Assembly: GCF_024609245.1 (NCBI RefSeq)
Contig: NZ_JANJYH010000001.1
Location: 1-64,000, forward strand
Length of the DNA stretch: 64,000 bases
Origin: Haloarchaeobius sp. FL176
Lineage (GTDB): Archaea; Halobacteriota; Halobacteria; Halobacteriales; Natrialbaceae
Direction of reading: 5' to 3'
Shown here: positions 14,328 to 22,496 of the stretch, piece by piece
How the letters are laid out: every line of letters begins with the position of its first letter
Position numbering within the stretch: the stretch's first letter is position 1
Translations under genes and position numbers: made by a program
The notes under the pieces: generated by a model
The model's database searches: none
Seen by the model: only the letters and a program-made list of their open reading frames with translations
Told to the model about the DNA's origin: nothing

Positions 14328-14858
14328 TCAACCGTCGGCAGACGGTCGGTCCGGAACGGACTCCGTAGCAGCTTCGACGGCCCGGATGGCGTCGGCTCCC
14401 GCTCTCCGGCCGACGAGCGCGACGAACGCCTCACCGTCGAATCCCATCGCGTGCACGGTCACGTCTGCGAGCGCGAGCCGGTCGAGGGCGGCCGCGGCGA
14501 AGCCGGCATCGACCGCGCCGGTCGCGAGCACTGCCGTCCAGTCCCCGTCCGCAGTCGGGCCGTATCCCGCGTCGTTTACGCGAAGGAGTAGGTCGTCTTC
14601 CCCGTCGTCGCTCCCCGTATCGCCGTTGTCGACGCGGCCCAGCCCGCGCTGCATCGTCACCCGGACGGGCGGGGAGGAGGGCGCGTAGTCGGGGAGCGAT
14701 TCGGCGTATCGGCGAAGGGCGGTCGCGACCGCCTCCGGCTCCCCCTCGACGTCGACGAACCGCGCCGCCGCGGCGTAGTTGACGACGCCGGCGCGAAGCG
14801 CGTCGACGAGGAACGGATGTGCCGCCGCTGCCTCTCGTGTCCGTGCCGCGAGCGTCAT
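14328..14858 (-). CDS. DUF7523-type haloarchaeal conserved protein
   Basis: The 176-residue protein has a helical N-terminus, AHPFLVDALRAGVVNYAAAA (about 13-32), and an alternating strand/helix C-terminus (about 110-165) that looks like a small ACT-like regulatory fold. I recognise the N-terminal pattern from haloarchaeal proteins filed as DUF7523; no biochemical role is known to me. The start at 14858 matches that pattern; ATGs at 14867 and 14891 are alternatives. Confidence 0.6.
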   Translation of the reverse strand: MTLAARTREAAAAHPFLVDALRAGVVNYAAAARFVDVEGEPEAVATALRRYAESLPDYAPSSPPVRVTMQRGLGRVDNGDTGSDDGEDDLLLRVNDAGYGPTADGDWTAVLATGAVDAGFAAAALDRLALADVTVHAMGFDGEAFVALVGRRAGADAIRAVEAATESVPDRPSADG

Positions 14859-15008
14859 ACCCTTCATCCCGTCCGCGCCCCCGATAAGCACCCCGGTCCT
14901 CGGGACGGGGCCCGTCCGCTCCCGAGGTGAGGCGTCGACCTACACCGGTTTTTCCGACCCGGAACACGACGGACAGTTTTTACGTGAACGGACGAGAACC
15001 CGGTTGCA

Positions 15009-15353
15009 GTGACCGAGGACCCGGCGCTCTCGGACGTCGTCGCGCTGCTCGACGACGAGTACGCCCGCGCGATCCTCGAAGCCACCAGCGAGGGGCCGAA
15101 GTCGGCCAAGGAGCTGAGCGAGGAGTGCGACGCCTCGCTGCCGACGGTGTACCGACGGACCGAGTCCCTGCAGGAGTGTGGCCTGTTGCGCGAGGAGACA
15201 CGTCTCCAGGACGACGGCAATCACTACAGCGTCTACCTCGCCACGCTGGAGCGGTTCTCGGTCGAACTCACGGAGGGCGAATTCGACATGGAACTACAGC
15301 GAACCGAACAGGACGTCGCGGACACGTTCACCGACATGTGGCACAGACTCTGA
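15009..15353 (+). CDS. Small winged-helix regulator (ArsR-like)
   Basis: The 114-residue protein starts with GTG. DNA-binding helices are in AKELSEECDASLPTVYRRTE (about 33-52), followed by the wing. The C-terminal third is helical and probably dimerises. It is two bases upstream of a small membrane protein gene; such HTH plus membrane protein pairs recur in haloarchaea, which suggests the regulator controls or responds to its partner. The ligand is unknown. Confidence 0.75.
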   Translation: MTEDPALSDVVALLDDEYARAILEATSEGPKSAKELSEECDASLPTVYRRTESLQECGLLREETRLQDDGNHYSVYLATLERFSVELTEGEFDMELQRTEQDVADTFTDMWHRL

Positions 15354-15355
15354 CC

Positions 15356-15673
15356 ATGCTCGGGCTCACACTCATCGGCGACCCGGTGCAGGCGCTGGTC
15401 GTTGCACTCGCAGCGCTCTCGACGATCATCGGCCTGGTCATCGGCTACCAGGCGTACCGGGGCTTCCGCCGACACGACAGCCGCCCGATGCAGCTGCTCT
15501 CCATCGGCCTGCTGCTGCTGACGGCCGTGACCTACAGCATCTCTTTCGGCGGGAGTATCCTCCTCCGGGAGGGAATCCTGCCGCTCGCGTACCAGCAGGC
15601 CCACACCGTGCTGGTCCGCGTCACCCAGCTCGCCGGGTTGAGCTGTATCCTCTACTCGCTGTACTCCCGGTAG
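15356..15673 (+). CDS. Three-helix membrane protein (DUF7521-like)
   Basis: The 105-residue protein has three predicted membrane helices (about 8-32, 45-67, 80-102), with a basic loop YRGFRRHDSR after the first. It resembles haloarchaeal DUF7521 proteins, which are encoded directly after an ArsR-like regulator as here (gap 2 bp). Function is unknown. Confidence 0.65.
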   Translation: MLGLTLIGDPVQALVVALAALSTIIGLVIGYQAYRGFRRHDSRPMQLLSIGLLLLTAVTYSISFGGSILLREGILPLAYQQAHTVLVRVTQLAGLSCILYSLYSR

Positions 15674-15832
15674 CGACCGACCCCTCCGTGACCCGCGGTC
15701 CGTGCGGCAGACTCTCCGAGTTCCTTTAAGTGCTTCTCGTCACAAGGGCTCATAGTGAGCGGAGACGGGCTCCGACGACACCAACCTCGGAGCCCCGCCT
15801 TTCTATACACTGGAGCCGCAACGAGGAGTCGA

Positions 15833-16576
15833 ATGACCGACTCCGCAGTCCCACCGGCGGCCGACCCACGGTCGTCAGAACCGCCCGAACGCCGGGACCC
15901 ACGCGACGTCCACGCCGGCCCCGGCGACGGCTCGCTCGGCCGCATCGACGCGGTGAAAGACGAACGGGTTCGCCGCTGGGACGTCGTCACCCCGAGCGCC
16001 ACGCTCATCGGCCGCCCCCGTCACGCACACGAGGACGTGAGCGAGAGCCTCCGGCGGCTCCACGACGAGCAACACCCGGCGATGGCCGGCCACAGCGAGC
16101 GGATGCACCGACTGGAGAAGGTCCGTATCACCCACGCCTTCTGCAACAACCTCGCGCTGACACCCTGGGAGCGCGACCGGGCGCTCGGCATCATGGCGGA
16201 GCTGGACCTCACCGCGTTCGGCAGCCAGCGCGCCATCCAGCGGGTCGCACTCGTCGTCATCCGCCACGTCGTCGACGAGGAACGGAAGCGCCGCCTCGGG
16301 CTCCACGACGACGAGTGGGTGAGCGAGCGTTCGCCAGACGAGCTCGCCGCGCTGTCCGAGCAGTTCGAGTCGCTCACCGACGACGGCCAGTTCCGGCTGC
16401 TGCTGGACGAACACGGGCTCGACGTGACCGCCGTGAACCGGCTCACCCGCACCCTCAGGGACCAGCTCGACGAGCAGGACCTCGCGGACGCCGTGTTCGG
16501 CCGCTCGCCCTACCGCGACCCGAGCCTGCCGCCCATCCGCACCGACCCGCCTGCCCAGGACGGCGAGTCCGCCTGA
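15833..16576 (+). CDS. RNA polymerase epsilon-like haloarchaeal protein
   Basis: The 247-residue protein has a disordered N-terminus to about 45, then RRWDVVTPSATLIGRP, RLHDEQHPAMAGHSERMHRL and a helical core, ALTPWERDRALGIMAELDLT. Haloarchaeal homologues are usually labelled DNA-directed RNA polymerase subunit epsilon; the experimental basis is thin. The helical core could be cyclin-like, as in TFB. A TATA box (TTCTATAC, 15801-15808) lies 25 nt before the ATG, giving a leaderless message. The upstream in-frame ATG at 15755 is ahead of that box and was rejected. Confidence 0.65.
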   Translation: MTDSAVPPAADPRSSEPPERRDPRDVHAGPGDGSLGRIDAVKDERVRRWDVVTPSATLIGRPRHAHEDVSESLRRLHDEQHPAMAGHSERMHRLEKVRITHAFCNNLALTPWERDRALGIMAELDLTAFGSQRAIQRVALVVIRHVVDEERKRRLGLHDDEWVSERSPDELAALSEQFESLTDDGQFRLLLDEHGLDVTAVNRLTRTLRDQLDEQDLADAVFGRSPYRDPSLPPIRTDPPAQDGESA

Positions 16577-16585
16577 TTCTCGGTC

Positions 16586-16918
16586 TCAGATCTCGTCGAC
16601 CCCAGCCGCTGTGAGCACCTGGGATTGCTGGCCCACGCGGATACCCGCACTCTCAGGCTCCCCGTCGACGCTCACCATCGGGCTGGAGAACCCCTGCCTC
16701 CGACCGCCAGGACCCTGAAGTGCCGCCGGCACCGCCCAGGAGTCCACGTCGTCGAACGCGAAGATGAACGGTGTCCCCGATGGGTCGGAGGGCGTCGGCT
16801 GTCCAGCGAGCCGCATACAGTCCGGGTCGGGACTGTCGTTCGGCCTGGCGTCCGTCGTGCTCGCGCCATCGGCACCACCACTGCCATCGGTCTGTGACGT
16901 GGCGCTCCCATCCGCGGT
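16586..16918 (-). other. Possible decayed gene; otherwise empty stretch 16577-16996
   Basis: An open minus-strand frame from 16918 to 16586 has no ATG until 16816. The part before it is a Ser/Thr/Gly/Asp-rich spacer of the sort that follows a lipobox or precedes a folded domain in haloarchaeal exported proteins. The rest (76 residues from 16816, with PFIFAFDDVDSWAVPAA) matches no family I know. A stop at 16919-16921 cuts it from an acidic stretch further upstream. I suspect a broken exported protein gene but cannot prove it. Confidence 0.25.
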
Positions 16919-16996
16919 CTACGTTCCGTCTGCATCGTCGCCAGCCTCGCCAGCGGCGGCGGAAGCGTTTTGCAGGCGTGCACCGACCCACTCACC

Positions 16997-17314
16997 ATGG
17001 ACAGCTTTCCAGCGCTCGACCCCGACGACGGAGAGGTCCTCGACGCGGAGGTCGTCGTGACCGACGACGTGCTCGTGAAGGCGTTCGCGCTCGGCCCGGG
17101 TGCGGAGCTGTCGCCACACGAGCACGCCGACTCGACGAACGTCTTCCACGTGCTGGCGGGCACGGTCACGGTGGTTCGCGGCGACGCGGAGGCTGTCGTC
17201 GAAGCGCCCGGTGTCGTCCAGCACGACCGCGGCGTCGTCCACGGTGCACGCAACGAGACCGACGAGCGGGCCGTGTTCACGGCGAGCCTGTGTCCGATGC
17301 CGGGCTCCGGCTGA
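16997..17314 (+). CDS. Small cupin-domain protein
   Basis: The 105-residue protein is a single cupin barrel. Metal-binding motif 1 is visible in GAELSPHEHADSTNVFHVLAG (about 35-55), with two close histidines, and motif 2 around HDRGVVHGARNETD (about 75-88). The substrate is not predictable. A TATA-like GTTTTGC (16967-16973) lies 24 nt before the ATG, consistent with a leaderless transcript. Confidence 0.8.
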   Translation: MDSFPALDPDDGEVLDAEVVVTDDVLVKAFALGPGAELSPHEHADSTNVFHVLAGTVTVVRGDAEAVVEAPGVVQHDRGVVHGARNETDERAVFTASLCPMPGSG

Positions 17315-17351
17315 CCGGCCAGAACGAATACGCTGCGGATTCGTGCCGACG

Positions 17352-17642
17352 ATGCTCCCTCAGCACGGGGCGACCACCCCCACCGGGAACGCGGCGTTCG
17401 TCTCCCTGCTCCAGTTCACCGACGACGAGACGACCGTGCGGCCGGATTCGGTGGAGTTCGAAGAGAAACTCGGCCACGAGAGGAGTGATTCGACCGTGGT
17501 CGGGTTCATGGTGTCTGAAGTCGACGAGACAGTAGACGGCCTTCAGCTCGTCAGTCGTCCGTTGTTTGGCGGTTTGCTACCCGCTATTAGTGATTGCCAA
17601 AACTTTTTGTATCGCTTACCGAGGATACGGACGCCCGCATGA
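17352..17642 (+). CDS. Uncertain hypothetical ORF
   Basis: A 96-residue frame whose middle (about 15-60) looks protein-like and acidic, SLLQFTDDETTVRPDSVEFE, while the end is not. It overlaps the next gene by 4 bp. It may be a gene fragment in a decayed neighbourhood. No family is recognised. Confidence 0.25.
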   Translation: MLPQHGATTPTGNAAFVSLLQFTDDETTVRPDSVEFEEKLGHERSDSTVVGFMVSEVDETVDGLQLVSRPLFGGLLPAISDCQNFLYRLPRIRTPA

Positions 17643-17833
17643 AGAAACCAGAATTGTACCGCGCGACAACGCTCTGGTTCGTTGCCCTGATTGCGGTCCA
17701 GACCGCTCCCACTGGTCTCGATGGCCCGATAATCACCGCCCATGCCATTGCGACCGTACTCGTGTACCTCATGCCGCTGTATGTGGTAGTTTCGTTGTTC
17801 AGCAGATGGCTTTCAGTTGCTCTCTCTGATTGA
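17639..17833 (+). CDS. Small two-helix membrane protein
   Basis: The 64-residue protein has two hydrophobic helices (about 10-25 and 31-57), the second containing AHAIATVLVYLMPLYVVVSL, and a positive N-terminus (MKKPELYR). A TATA-like TTTTTGTAT (17604-17612) is 27 nt before the ATG, which supports a real leaderless gene. Function is unknown. Confidence 0.5.
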   Translation: MKKPELYRATTLWFVALIAVQTAPTGLDGPIITAHAIATVLVYLMPLYVVVSLFSRWLSVALSD

Positions 17834-17857
17834 TTCTCTCAGTACCGGACAACGGAC

Positions 17858-18065
17858 GTGCCCAACGAGGCGTACGGCCTGCTCGGCATCTACGCCGGTG
17901 AGAAACGCGACCGTCGTATGGTCTCGGTGACCCTGGCGTGTACACCATCGACGAACTTGACCAGCGCTCCGGCCTGAAGAACACCCTGACGAGCATTCGG
18001 ACACTCTCGTTGACCACCTCGGAGCCAACCGAGAAGAGGTGACCAACCAGTACGGGCGCCGGTAA
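17858..18065 (+). pseudogene. Frameshifted gene remnant
   Basis: Protein-like sequence continues through three frames. Frame one (from 17858) gives PNEAYGLLGIYAGEKRDRR. Frame two (from 17917) gives GDPGVYTIDELDQRSGLKNT. Frame three (from 18000) gives DTLVDHLGANREEVTNQYGR and a TAA at 18063-18065. Two shifts of frame in about 200 bp point to a decayed gene end. The parent family was not recognised. The remaining bases up to tRNA-Trp (18066-18258) show nothing. Confidence 0.5.
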
Positions 18066-18258
18066 CTGCCCACCACTCCGAATGGGAGGTTGCCACACCA
18101 CCGAGCGTACAAGCCGCCGGTACCGCTGACCCGCCCGTGCATTCTTGCGGCAGACTGTCTCAACGACCGAGTGATAGACGACTATGAGGCGGCTCAATAC
18201 AGCGAGAAGGCGAAGACGCGTCGCTATCTTGCGATTTTAATCCGTGGAAGAACCGGGA

Positions 18259-18437
18259 TGGGGACGGAGGGATTTGAACCCCCGATCGACTGATATCTCC
18301 GGTGTGCGCCTCGGAACTCCAGAGGGTCGTCGTCGCGAGCCGATGATCAGTCGGTCGCTCGGTATATCAGTCTGGAGTCTCGTCCCGGGCGCGTGGCCTC
18401 TGGAGTCAGTCGCCATGCCTGGCTTGGCCACGTCCCC
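18259..18437 (-). tRNA. tRNA-Trp (CCA) with intron
   Basis: The acceptor stem is GGGGACG/CGTCCCC with discriminator A; the anticodon is CCA (GACTCCAGA). The gene is 179 nt long; a mature tRNA of about 74 nt leaves an intron of about 105 nt after the anticodon. In Haloferax the intron at this position is itself a box C/D guide RNA that directs 2'-O-methylation of the same pre-tRNA. Two CTGA boxes are visible here in the intron (18350-18347 and 18370-18367 on the minus strand), consistent with that. Confidence 0.92.
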
Positions 18438-18486
18438 GCAGGTGCTTCGTTTGGCGGTTCTCACTAAAGGGGTTTCGATTCGGACC

Positions 18487-18714
18487 CTAGTCGCGGTCGT
18501 CGTCGGCCCAGTCGCAGTCCTGGCACTTGTGGCCGGTGACGAGTTCGGTGACGCTCGGCATGTAGACGACTTCGAGGACGTCACCGCCGCAGTCGGGGCA
18601 CTGTCGGTCGGCGTCGGCGATGGGTTCGGCTTCCATGACGGACTCGCCTTCGACGAGTTCGGCGAGTTTCTTCGGGGTGACCATCCGCCCCTGGACGACG
18701 CGGTTGTCGGACAT
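18487..18714 (-). CDS. DUF5795-type small zinc-ribbon protein
   Basis: The 75-residue protein has two cysteine pairs, CPDCGG at 39-44 and CQDC at 64-67, that would bind one zinc, plus a conserved-looking N-terminus NRVVQGRMVTPKKLAELVEG. Haloarchaeal homologues are filed as DUF5795 and usually sit beside DUF5794, as here (38 bp from it). Function is unknown. Confidence 0.7.
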   Translation of the reverse strand: MSDNRVVQGRMVTPKKLAELVEGESVMEAEPIADADRQCPDCGGDVLEVVYMPSVTELVTGHKCQDCDWADDDRD

Positions 18715-18752
18715 GAACGAACAGGACGCCCGAACGCAGGTAAGCGCTCCGG

Positions 18753-19538
18753 TCAGTCGGCGGCGTCGGCGTGCGGAGTCGAGTCGGCGGTTGACTGGTC
18801 CGGGCGGTCGTCGGCGCAGCCGGGTTCGAGCGCGAACAGCGCGGCGACACCGACGACGGCGAGGGGTGCGGTACCGACATCGAGGCCGAGGATGGAGAGG
18901 GCGAGGAGGCCGAGGGCGACGGCGCTGCCGAAGCGGAAGCGGTCGATGTCCATGCGACGGCGGAGGTGTGGGCCCGCGACGGCGACGGCGAGGGCGAACC
19001 CGGCGCCGACGGCCGCGGCGGCGGCGGCGGCGGCGACCAGTCGCGGGTCGAGCACGACCTCGAACTGGGGGTTCGAGAGGTCGAGGCTGACGAGGAGGCC
19101 GAGGCCGACGACGACTGCGGGGCGCGGCAGGTACTCGCCGATGCGCGCGGAGGCGGTCTTGGCAGCGACGGCGAGGACGACCAGCGCGGCGGCGCGTTCG
19201 AACGTGTGGATGTCGAGGACGCTCTCGATGGTCGGTGCGAGCGTGGCTTCGACGGTCGCGAGTGCGACGAGGCCGACACCGACGGCGGCGACGGTGGTGA
19301 CGATCTCTCGGTGCGAGCCGTCCATCTCTGCGAGGACCACGGCAACGGTCGCGCTGCCACCGAAGACGAGCAGACCGACCTGCACGATGTCCAGCGGCCC
19401 GTCGAGGGCGCCCGCGAGGACCAGCGCCGGGAAGATGCCATCGACGAGCGGGAGGCCCATCACGGTCGCGAGCAGCTTCGCGTCGCCGCCGACGAGCGAC
19501 TGGAGTCTGCCGGCGACGGGGTGCGTAGCCGCGCTCAT
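18753..19538 (-). CDS. DUF5794-type membrane protein
   Basis: The 261-residue integral membrane protein has about seven hydrophobic segments. The N-terminus LQSLVGGDAKLLATVMGLPL and the loop VLAEMDGSHREIVTT recall haloarchaeal DUF5794. An alanine-only stretch lies near residue 170. It is adjacent to DUF5795 on the same strand, so the two may act together. The start at 19538 follows the family N-terminus rather than the long upstream frame. Confidence 0.7.
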   Translation of the reverse strand: MSAATHPVAGRLQSLVGGDAKLLATVMGLPLVDGIFPALVLAGALDGPLDIVQVGLLVFGGSATVAVVLAEMDGSHREIVTTVAAVGVGLVALATVEATLAPTIESVLDIHTFERAAALVVLAVAAKTASARIGEYLPRPAVVVGLGLLVSLDLSNPQFEVVLDPRLVAAAAAAAAVGAGFALAVAVAGPHLRRRMDIDRFRFGSAVALGLLALSILGLDVGTAPLAVVGVAALFALEPGCADDRPDQSTADSTPHADAAD

Positions 19539-19995
19539 TCCGCAGGGGCCCTCGTGGTGGAAGTCGTCACTGCGGTACGCTGAGCGGCACCGGCTGTCCC
19601 GACCCTGCGCGGCGCGCGCTCGTTCCCTGCGAGTTTCGTCACGGGCCGCATCGAGGTTGCTGTCACGGGGAGGAACGGAAACGAGCACCCGGCGTGGTCG
19701 CTGTGCTCGGCACCGATGCGTGCTCCGTCCGTCGTGACGGCGGTCATACACCGCACTCGGGACGTGAAGGTAATAAGAATTCTGTGTCAACGGCATCCAT
19801 GGCCGAACTATCGTCGGCTATTGCTGGCAGATGGCTACGATGTTTCGCCCGGTGCGGGGGAAATCCGTGTGGTTCTCACTAACGCATTCCCTCGTGTCGG
19901 ATGGGCGAACCAGCCCGGGGCGGGCGGGTGTGGGACCGCGCGCCACGGGGCGACGGTCTCGGAACGTTTTTGTGCGAATCGTGCGGACCGCTTAT
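19539..19995. other. 457-bp gap; guaB promoter at its right end
   Basis: No gene is supported between the divergent DUF5794 and guaB genes. The guaB TATA-like TTTTTGTG (19967-19974) lies 22 nt before its ATG. An AATAAGAATTCT stretch at about 19772-19783 is the only A+T-rich island. The remainder is G+C rich without repeats that I can see. Confidence 0.5.
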
Positions 19996-21489
19996 ATGGC
20001 GAAAGACGCTCCACGCAGCGGTCAGTTCTCGGCCAAACTCGATGTCCCAGAGGCGTTGACGTTCGACGACGTCCTGCTCCGACCGAAGGAGAGCCGCGTC
20101 GAACCCGACGACACAGACCTCGCATCGCGGGTCTCGAAGCACGTCGAGATTCCGGTACCGGTGCTATCGGCAGCGATGGACACCGTCACCGAGGCGGGGA
20201 TGGGAATCGCGATGGCACGGCACGGCGGTCTCGGCGTCATCCACCGCAACCTCGACGTCGACGAGATGGCCGCACACGTCGAGCGCGTCAAGCGCGCGGA
20301 CGAACTCATCATCCGTGACGTTGTGACCGCGAAGCCGGAGCAGACGGTCCGCGAGGTCGACGAGATGATGGACCACGAGGGAGTCAACGGCGCACCCGTC
20401 GTCAGCGACGACGGCGTCGTGCTGGGCATCATCTCCGGGACGGACATCCGCCCGTATCTGGAGGTCGGCGAACAGGACAGCGTCCGCGAGGCGATGACCG
20501 AGGAGGTCATCACCGCCGAGAAGGGCACCACGGCGCGGGAGGCGCTCGAGCTGATGTACGAGCACAAGATCGAGCGGGTTCCCATCGTCGGCGACGACGA
20601 CCAGCTCATCGGCCTCGTGACGATGCAGGGTATCCTCCAGCGGCGCGAGTACGACAACGCGGCACGCGACGAGGACGGCCGTCTCATCGCCGGCGCCGCC
20701 GTCGGGCCGTTCGAGGTCGACCGTGCGATAGCCGCGGACGAGGCCGGCGCGGACGTGCTGTTCATCGACTGCGCGCACGCCCACAACCGCAACGTCGTGG
20801 ACAGCGCCCGTGAGATCAAGGCGGAGGTCGGGGCCGACGTCGTCGTCGGGAACATCGGGACCCGCGAGGCCGCAGAGGCTCTCGTCGACTTCGCCGACGG
20901 CCTGAAGGTCGGCATCGGGCCGGGCTCCATCTGTACGACGCGGGTCGTTTCCGGCGCAGGAATGCCCCAGATTTCCGCGGTCGCACAGGTCGCGGATGTC
21001 GCGGCCGAGCACGACGTGCCCGTCATCGCGGACGGCGGTATCCGCTACTCCGGCGACGCGATCAAGGCCATCGCGGCCGGTGCGGACGCGGTGATGCTCG
21101 GCTCGTACTTCGCCGGAACCGACGAGGCACCGGGACGAGTCGTCACCATGCAGGGCAAGAAGTACAAGCAGTACCGCGGCATGGGCAGCGTCGGTGCGAT
21201 GCAGTCCGGCGACAGCCAGCGGTACCTCAAGGAGGACAACGAGGACGAGGAGTACGTCCCCGAGGGCGTCGAGGCCGCGACCCCGTACAAAGGTAGCCTG
21301 AAGTCCGAACTCCACCAGCTCGTCGGGGGGATGCAGTCCGGAATGGGCTACGTCGGCGCCGGCACCATCCCCGACTTCAAGGAGCGCGCCGAGTTCGTCC
21401 GCGTCTCCTCGGCGGGGCAGACCGAGAGCCACGCCCACGACGTGCTCATCACCGACGAGGCACCGAACTACTCGCCGGACGGGAACTGA
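19996..21489 (+). CDS. guaB: IMP dehydrogenase
   Basis: Converts IMP to XMP with NAD, the first committed step to GMP. The 497-residue protein has the TIM barrel interrupted by two CBS domains (about 105-220). The catalytic loop is [11 protein letters not shown] with Cys313; the flap region follows at about 400-430 ([15 protein letters not shown]). The start was set at 19996, which begins [20 protein letters not shown] and lies 22 nt downstream of a TATA box. Confidence 0.95.
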   Translation: MAKDAPRSGQFSAKLDVPEALTFDDVLLRPKESRVEPDDTDLASRVSKHVEIPVPVLSAAMDTVTEAGMGIAMARHGGLGVIHRNLDVDEMAAHVERVKRADELIIRDVVTAKPEQTVREVDEMMDHEGVNGAPVVSDDGVVLGIISGTDIRPYLEVGEQDSVREAMTEEVITAEKGTTAREALELMYEHKIERVPIVGDDDQLIGLVTMQGILQRREYDNAARDEDGRLIAGAAVGPFEVDRAIAADEAGADVLFIDCAHAHNRNVVDSAREIKAEVGADVVVGNIGTREAAEALVDFADGLKVGIGPGSICTTRVVSGAGMPQISAVAQVADVAAEHDVPVIADGGIRYSGDAIKAIAAGADAVMLGSYFAGTDEAPGRVVTMQGKKYKQYRGMGSVGAMQSGDSQRYLKEDNEDEEYVPEGVEAATPYKGSLKSELHQLVGGMQSGMGYVGAGTIPDFKERAEFVRVSSAGQTESHAHDVLITDEAPNYSPDGN

Positions 21490-21541
21490 CCGCTCTCTGG
21501 CCCTCGTGCTTTTTAACGTTCGAATCCAAAACCCATAGCCA

Positions 21542-22090
21542 ATGGCCACCGAAGAGTCGGACAGCAGTGGCACGGGGACGGATGGGGGCAGCGACGTACC
21601 GACCGAGGGGACGCGGGCCGGCCGGTGGATCGGGAAGCGCTGGTACAAGACGTCGGTCGGCATCGTGACTGCAGCCCTGCTGGTCGTTCTGACCGGTGTT
21701 GGCCTCGCCGTCTCGACGGGGGTGGTCGCACCTGCGTTCACCGAGCACGAACCGTCCGCGGCGGCCGCCGTTCCGCCCTACGTCTATCTCTACGGTGGAC
21801 TGGGCGGGCTGGCGTACGTGTTCACGAGCATGGTCATCGAGTTCGAGAAGACGACGGAGGAGCTCGGTCGCGCGGGACTCCGGCTGCTCGCAGCCCCGCT
21901 GCTGGCGGCGGGCATCTACCTGTTGATGCGGTTCTTCCTGAGTTCGCCGTCGACGCGCCAGGTGGCCGGGCTCTCCTTTCTGGTCGGCCTCTACGTCAAG
22001 GTCACCATCGAGGCGCTCGGCTCGCTCGCCCGTCGGCTGTACGGTCGACCGACGGGTCGAACACGGGACGGCGGCGACGATTCGGAGTGA
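21542..22090 (+). CDS. Membrane protein, haloarchaeal
   Basis: The 182-residue protein has a Ser/Gly/Asp-rich N-terminus (1-30) and four predicted membrane helices (about 39-63, 75-95, 108-130, 140-160). A TATA-like TTTTTAA (21510-21516) is 26 nt before the ATG. It follows guaB by 52 bp on the same strand but has its own promoter. No family is recognised. Confidence 0.7.
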   Translation: MATEESDSSGTGTDGGSDVPTEGTRAGRWIGKRWYKTSVGIVTAALLVVLTGVGLAVSTGVVAPAFTEHEPSAAAAVPPYVYLYGGLGGLAYVFTSMVIEFEKTTEELGRAGLRLLAAPLLAAGIYLLMRFFLSSPSTRQVAGLSFLVGLYVKVTIEALGSLARRLYGRPTGRTRDGGDDSE

Positions 22091-22108
22091 GGAGAGCGAC
22101 GCAGCCGC

Positions 22109-22444
22109 TCACTGCTCCCAGAACTGCATGAGGGTGTGGTTCCCGACGACGAGCCCGGCGAACAGCCCCGCAACAATCGGGTGCCCGACCGCGTAGACCC
22201 CCGCCGTCGCCGCGCCGAAGACGAGTCCCTCCAGTAGCAGCCGCCACCGGTCGGATACCGGGAGTGCAGCCTTCGGCGAACCGAAGACGCCCCAGACGAT
22301 TGCGACGACCGTCGGGGCCGCGAGGGCGAGTGTGATACCGACCGGGAGCGAGTCACCGGTTTCGAACCCCCAGTACGCGATGGCGAGCAGTGCGGCCACC
22401 TCGAGGAGGAAGCGGAGGCCACGGTTCGCCAGCCCGAGGACCAT
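22109..22444 (-). CDS. YrdB/DUF2568-family membrane protein
   Basis: The 111-residue protein has four predicted membrane helices. LALAAPTVVAIVWGVFGSPK (about 38-57) and the AALPVSDRWRLLLEGLVFG loop are typical of the YrdB family, whose function is unknown. The start at 22444 was chosen over an upstream start in the basic region. The stop is convergent with the gene at 21542. Confidence 0.75.
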   Translation of the reverse strand: MVLGLANRGLRFLLEVAALLAIAYWGFETGDSLPVGITLALAAPTVVAIVWGVFGSPKAALPVSDRWRLLLEGLVFGAATAGVYAVGHPIVAGLFAGLVVGNHTLMQFWEQ

Positions 22445-22496
22445 ACGAACGCACAGGGCCCGATAGATTTCAAGCCATCGACGTGTGCCCCTTCGG

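Noticed and set aside
19539-19995. Possible small gene before guaB
   Set aside because: Frames here lack protein-like content, and the only promoter signal belongs to guaB.
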